A stretch of DNA of 64,000 nt from Lachnospiraceae bacterium C1.1 (GTDB taxonomy: Bacteria; Bacillota; Clostridia; Lachnospirales; Lachnospiraceae): assembly GCA_030434875.1 (NCBI GenBank), contig JAUISW010000001.1:693501-757500 (forward strand). Direction: 5' to 3'. Below, piece by piece: positions 61,045 through 64,000 of the stretch (the first letter of the stretch is position 1; each line of letters opens with the position of its first letter). The position numbers and the translations under genes are program-made. The notes below the pieces were generated by a model. It did no database searches. It had not been told where the DNA came from and saw only the letters and a list, made by a program, of their open reading frames with translations.

Positions 61045-62016
61045 ATGAGACCTTTGGTATCTGTAATTGTTCCGATTTATATGGTTGATGCCTATTTGCC
61101 TGAGTGTATAGAAAGCATTCAGCATCAGACTTATGAAAACCTGGATATAGTTCTTGTTGATGATGGATCAAAAGATAACTCTGGAAAGATAGCTGATGAA
61201 TACGCATCTAATGACCAAAGAATAAATGTCATTCATAAGGAAAATGGAGGCGTGTCTGATGCAAGGAATGCAGGAATTGAAAATTCGAAGGGAGACTATA
61301 TTGTATTCGTAGATCCGGATGACTATGTTCATCCGAAATTAATAGAGATTCTCATGGAACCGGTAGAGAATAAAATGGCTGACATGAGTGTTTGTTCTTA
61401 TGTAGAATTTAAGGACTTTGAAAAGATAAATGTAAAATTAAAAGATAAAACAGATATAAAGATTTTGGAGAGCAATGCCGAGAGATTTGATTATTTTTAT
61501 GGTGAGCAATTTGTGTGTTTTGTAGTTCCGTGGGATAAGCTTTATCCGAAATCTTTTTTTTCTGATATAAGATATCCTAAGGGAAAAATATATGAAGATG
61601 CGTTTATTACTTATAAAATACTAGAAAAAGCAAAAAAAATTGCATATATTGATGAGACATTATACTTTTATCGGAAAAGGACCAAAAGTATTATGAGTTC
61701 AGGGTTTAATGAAAAATACTTTCTGAAACTTGATGCTCATGGTGAAAGAATTGATTATTATATTAAAAGAAATAATTACTTATTTGCTGAAAGAGAAGTT
61801 GATTTTTTCAGGTATTACTGTATGCATTTTTATAAACATATTGTTTCTGATAAAAACTATGATGTTAGAAGTCTAAGAGGTTATTTACAATCTTATAGGA
61901 ATATAATTTTCAGACATGTTTTTAGATTTCCTATTCCACTAAAGAAAAAGCTGGGATATATTTGGATGGCAGTATTTCCGGAGTCGTATATAAAACATGG
62001 TTATGATAGGGTATAA
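61045..62016 (+). CDS. GT2 family glycosyltransferase (d)
   Basis: 323 residues. VSVIVPIYMVDAYLPECIES, LDIVLVDDGSKDNSGKIADE, NGGVSDARNAGIENSKGDYI and VDPDDYVHPKL; the acceptor block is FVVPWDKLYPKSFFSDIRYP with KGKIYEDAF. Compared with its paralogue at 56226 the DXD region reads DPDD rather than DSDD and the HEDE motif reads YEDA, so the sugar specificity has probably changed. The base composition is more AT-rich than the first half of the cluster. The gene is preceded by GGGAGAG. Confidence 0.9.
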   Translation: MRPLVSVIVPIYMVDAYLPECIESIQHQTYENLDIVLVDDGSKDNSGKIADEYASNDQRINVIHKENGGVSDARNAGIENSKGDYIVFVDPDDYVHPKLIEILMEPVENKMADMSVCSYVEFKDFEKINVKLKDKTDIKILESNAERFDYFYGEQFVCFVVPWDKLYPKSFFSDIRYPKGKIYEDAFITYKILEKAKKIAYIDETLYFYRKRTKSIMSSGFNEKYFLKLDAHGERIDYYIKRNNYLFAEREVDFFRYYCMHFYKHIVSDKNYDVRSLRGYLQSYRNIIFRHVFRFPIPLKKKLGYIWMAVFPESYIKHGYDRV

Positions 62017-62045
62017 AAGAACTTCCTGTGTAAATTGGAGATAAA

Positions 62046-63059
62046 ATGAATTCATCTGTAGCAATTATAGTTCCTGTATATAATCAGGAAAGGTATCTTG
62101 AGAAATGCATAGACAGCATATTAAATCAGACTTATTCAGATTATGAGTGTATATTAGTTGATGATGGCTCGACAGACAAGAGCCCGGAAATCTGTGACAG
62201 ATATGCTGAAAAAGATAACAGAGTCAGGGTTATTCATAAGCATAATGAAGGTGTTTCGGCAGCGCGAAAAGATGGCTACAAATTAGCCTCATCAGAATAT
62301 ATATGTTTTTTAGACAGTGATGACTTTTTAGCTAATGACTTCATTAAACTTACAATTGAAAAAATGATTGAAACAGATGTAGATGTCTGTTCATGTGGAC
62401 ATTATCAGTATTTAGACGGCGAGGTTATATCTAAAACATATGATTTCCCTGATATAGTTATAGATAAAAGTCAGATTCTTGACGAATACCTTTTACCAAT
62501 TATTGGGAAAATTTATTCAGAGGGATATAAAAATTATCCAGGGTATATTTGGGGGAAAATGTATAAAAAGTCATTGATTTCAGATGAATGTTTTCCTTCA
62601 GAAAGAGATTTTTTTCCGGAAGATGATCTGTTTCATCTTTATATAAGTCCAAAGATACAGAAAGCGGCTTTCATTTCAGATAAACTGGTTTACTATCGTG
62701 TAAATGAGATTTCATTCACACATTCATATAGGAAAGATATTTGGAGAATGTGTAAAAATCGTCATGAAAGGGTTGCTGAGTTCTTCGCAGATACAAATGA
62801 GAAAAAGGTTAGGGAAAGAATTACAGCATCAGGATTTTTTTCTGTATATGTTACATTGAGAAATGCTTATGAATTGGATGACTATAGTAAATTTAAGGAT
62901 GAAATAATTGAAATGCTGAATGATTCGGCGTATAAACATATAATCAAAGAAATTGACTTTGGTTTATTGAGACCCAGACAGAAAATGATGGTAATTCTGC
63001 TAAAGCTTAAATCATTATGGCTATTATATAACTTTCGAACAAGATTGTTTAGAAATTAA
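62046..63059 (+). CDS. GT2 family glycosyltransferase (e)
   Basis: 337 residues. VAIIVPVYNQERYLEKCIDS, YECILVDDGSTDKSPEICDR, NEGVSAARKDGYKLASSEYI and FLDSDDFLANDFI. The catalytic acidic pair is in SERDFFPEDDLFHLYISPKI (about 185-205). A tight TTGGAG lies upstream of ATG. The stop codon lies inside the first copy of a 29-bp tandem repeat. Confidence 0.88.
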   Translation: MNSSVAIIVPVYNQERYLEKCIDSILNQTYSDYECILVDDGSTDKSPEICDRYAEKDNRVRVIHKHNEGVSAARKDGYKLASSEYICFLDSDDFLANDFIKLTIEKMIETDVDVCSCGHYQYLDGEVISKTYDFPDIVIDKSQILDEYLLPIIGKIYSEGYKNYPGYIWGKMYKKSLISDECFPSERDFFPEDDLFHLYISPKIQKAAFISDKLVYYRVNEISFTHSYRKDIWRMCKNRHERVAEFFADTNEKKVRERITASGFFSVYVTLRNAYELDDYSKFKDEIIEMLNDSAYKHIIKEIDFGLLRPRQKMMVILLKLKSLWLLYNFRTRLFRN

Positions 63060-63099
63060 GGGTACAACAAAGATTGTTTAGAAATTAAGGGTACAACAA
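63042..63099. repeat. Perfect 29-bp tandem duplication
   Basis: AGATTGTTTAGAAATTAAGG followed by GTACAACAA occurs twice back to back (63042-63070 and 63071-63099). The first copy includes the last codons and TAA of the upstream glycosyltransferase; the second lies directly before the ATG of the next gene and supplies the weak AAGGG ribosome site. Confidence 0.9.
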
Positions 63100-63100
63100 A

Positions 63101-64000
63101 ATGGAAAAGCAAGTTGAAACATTTCCTAAAGTTTCGGTTATCATACCGGTATATAACGTGGAAAAATATATTCAGAGGTGCATAGAGTCAGTATTAAGTC
63201 AGACATACTCAAATTTGGAAATCATAATTGTTGATGACGGCTCTGTTGATAGTTCAGGAAAGATATGTGATGACTATGCATTAAAAGACAATAGAATATC
63301 TGTGATTCACCAGGAGAATCAGGGCCAGTCGGTAGCCAGAAACAATGCTATAAAGAATGCAACCGGAGATTATTATCTATTTATGGATTCAGATGATACT
63401 GCACCTGATAGAATGGTTGAAAACTTATTAAATACATGCCTGATATATAAAACACAAATAGCAATAGGAGAATTTACAGTTTTTACAGATGCTTTTCAAT
63501 GTAATGATAAAACTGTTTCCGAATCGGAAATTGAGCTTTGCAAGGGATATGAAGTTATAAAAATGATTCATACCGTTCCAGGAGAGAGATTTGTTGTAAT
63601 GTGGGGAAAGATTTTTAATGCGGATTTATTTGAGAATGTAAGCTTTCCTGAAGGAAGAATCTGCGAGGACTTTGCAGCGTTATACAGACTTTATGACTTA
63701 GCAGATAAAGTTGCATTGGTCAAACATGTTGTATACGGATATTTTAGAGGAAATGTGAATAGTTCAACTTTCCAATTATCAGATAAATTTTATACTGATG
63801 AATATCTTACATTGAATGAAGAAATGGAGTTTTTAAGAAAAAAACATCCGGAATATGTGCAATATGCTGCTAAAACATATATGTATTGGCTGAAAGATGA
63901 ATTTTCAAAATTATTTTATATGAAAAAGGATAGAAAACGTCAAAAGCAATTACATAAAGAATATTGTAAACTATATAGTTTAATCAATATAAAAATAGAA
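63101..64000 (+). CDS. GT2 family glycosyltransferase (f), partial at window end
   Basis: 300 residues visible, cut by the window edge. VSVIIPVYNVEKYIQRCIES, LEIIIVDDGSVDSSGKICDD, NQGQSVARNNAIKNATGDYY and FMDSDDTAPDRM form the donor site; VVMWGKIFNADLFENVSFPE with GRICEDFAALYRLY the acceptor side. ATG at 63101, with AAGGG ten bases upstream. The exopolysaccharide cluster clearly continues past the window. Confidence 0.88.
   Translation, partial: MEKQVETFPKVSVIIPVYNVEKYIQRCIESVLSQTYSNLEIIIVDDGSVDSSGKICDDYALKDNRISVIHQENQGQSVARNNAIKNATGDYYLFMDSDDTAPDRMVENLLNTCLIYKTQIAIGEFTVFTDAFQCNDKTVSESEIELCKGYEVIKMIHTVPGERFVVMWGKIFNADLFENVSFPEGRICEDFAALYRLYDLADKVALVKHVVYGYFRGNVNSSTFQLSDKFYTDEYLTLNEEMEFLRKKHPEYVQYAAKTYMYWLKDEFSKLFYMKKDRKRQKQLHKEYCKLYSLINIKIE

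Overview
The window looks like a chromosomal segment of a Lachnospiraceae (Clostridia, Bacillota) bacterium, probably close to Butyrivibrio or Roseburia. The basis is AT-rich coding sequence with strong AGGAGG ribosome sites, a SCIFF peptide with its radical SAM maturase, RNase Y, a RecA operon with Bacillus-type LexA boxes, a CarD-like regulator, and a DUF5717/DUF5716-like gene pair that I associate from memory with this family. No rRNA, tRNA or CRISPR array was seen.

Layout. 1-3.2 kb: end of an ABC importer operon, then minC-minD-minE behind a structured leader. 3.2-7.9 kb: CarD-like regulator, rRNA m5C methyltransferase, beta-CASP RNase-like protein, DHFR. 8-10 kb: an ECF sigma factor fused to a long Ala/Gly/Thr-rich hydrophobic stretch and a Ser/Asp/Glu-rich tail. 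10.1-12.8 kb: a scrap yard of gene remnants (transposase tail, internally deleted DNA glycosylase, truncated radical SAM gene) and a PemK/MazF-like gene with a leader of five hairpins. 12.9-21.1 kb: a PLP aminotransferase, then a divergent four-gene unit of unknown function: a 1184-residue beta/helical-repeat protein, a degenerate Hsp70/actin-fold protein, a TPR protein and a membrane coiled-coil protein. 21.2-25.4 kb: purF-purB-purA. 25.5-31.3 kb: DUF3048 lipoprotein, ferredoxin, YigZ, recA-recX, rny. 31.4-32.9 kb: an IS91-like element with a 57-residue passenger ORF. 32.9-36.7 kb: AraC regulator divergent from galK-galT. 36.8-42.6 kb: ThiM-like kinase, CNNM/CorC protein, scfA-scfB (SCIFF ranthipeptide), recJ, a small membrane protein. 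42.6-45.4 kb: a cloverleaf-like DNA/RNA element, a SEC-C protein, and a ThrS lacking its TGS domain. 45.7-50.3 kb: a 1535-residue cell-wall surface protein. 50.5 kb to the end: an exopolysaccharide cluster that runs off the window.

How parts fit together. The last 13.5 kb has the parts of a Wzx-type capsule/EPS locus: initiating phosphoglycosyltransferase, PssD/PssE-like pair, GT14 branching enzyme, at least six GT2 glycosyltransferases, flippase, pyruvyl transferase and an FrhB-like iron-sulfur protein. A PqqD-like small protein sits among them unexpectedly. No Wzy polymerase or Wzz/kinase chain-length system is visible, so these should lie outside the window.

The best candidates for something little described are the Hsp70/actin-like four-gene unit (14.2-21.1 kb), the membrane-fused ECF sigma factor, the PemK-like gene with its hairpin leader and no protein antitoxin, and the cloverleaf-like intergenic element at 42.64-42.83 kb with possible relatives elsewhere in the window. 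All functions are read from sequence and memory of families; no searches were run.
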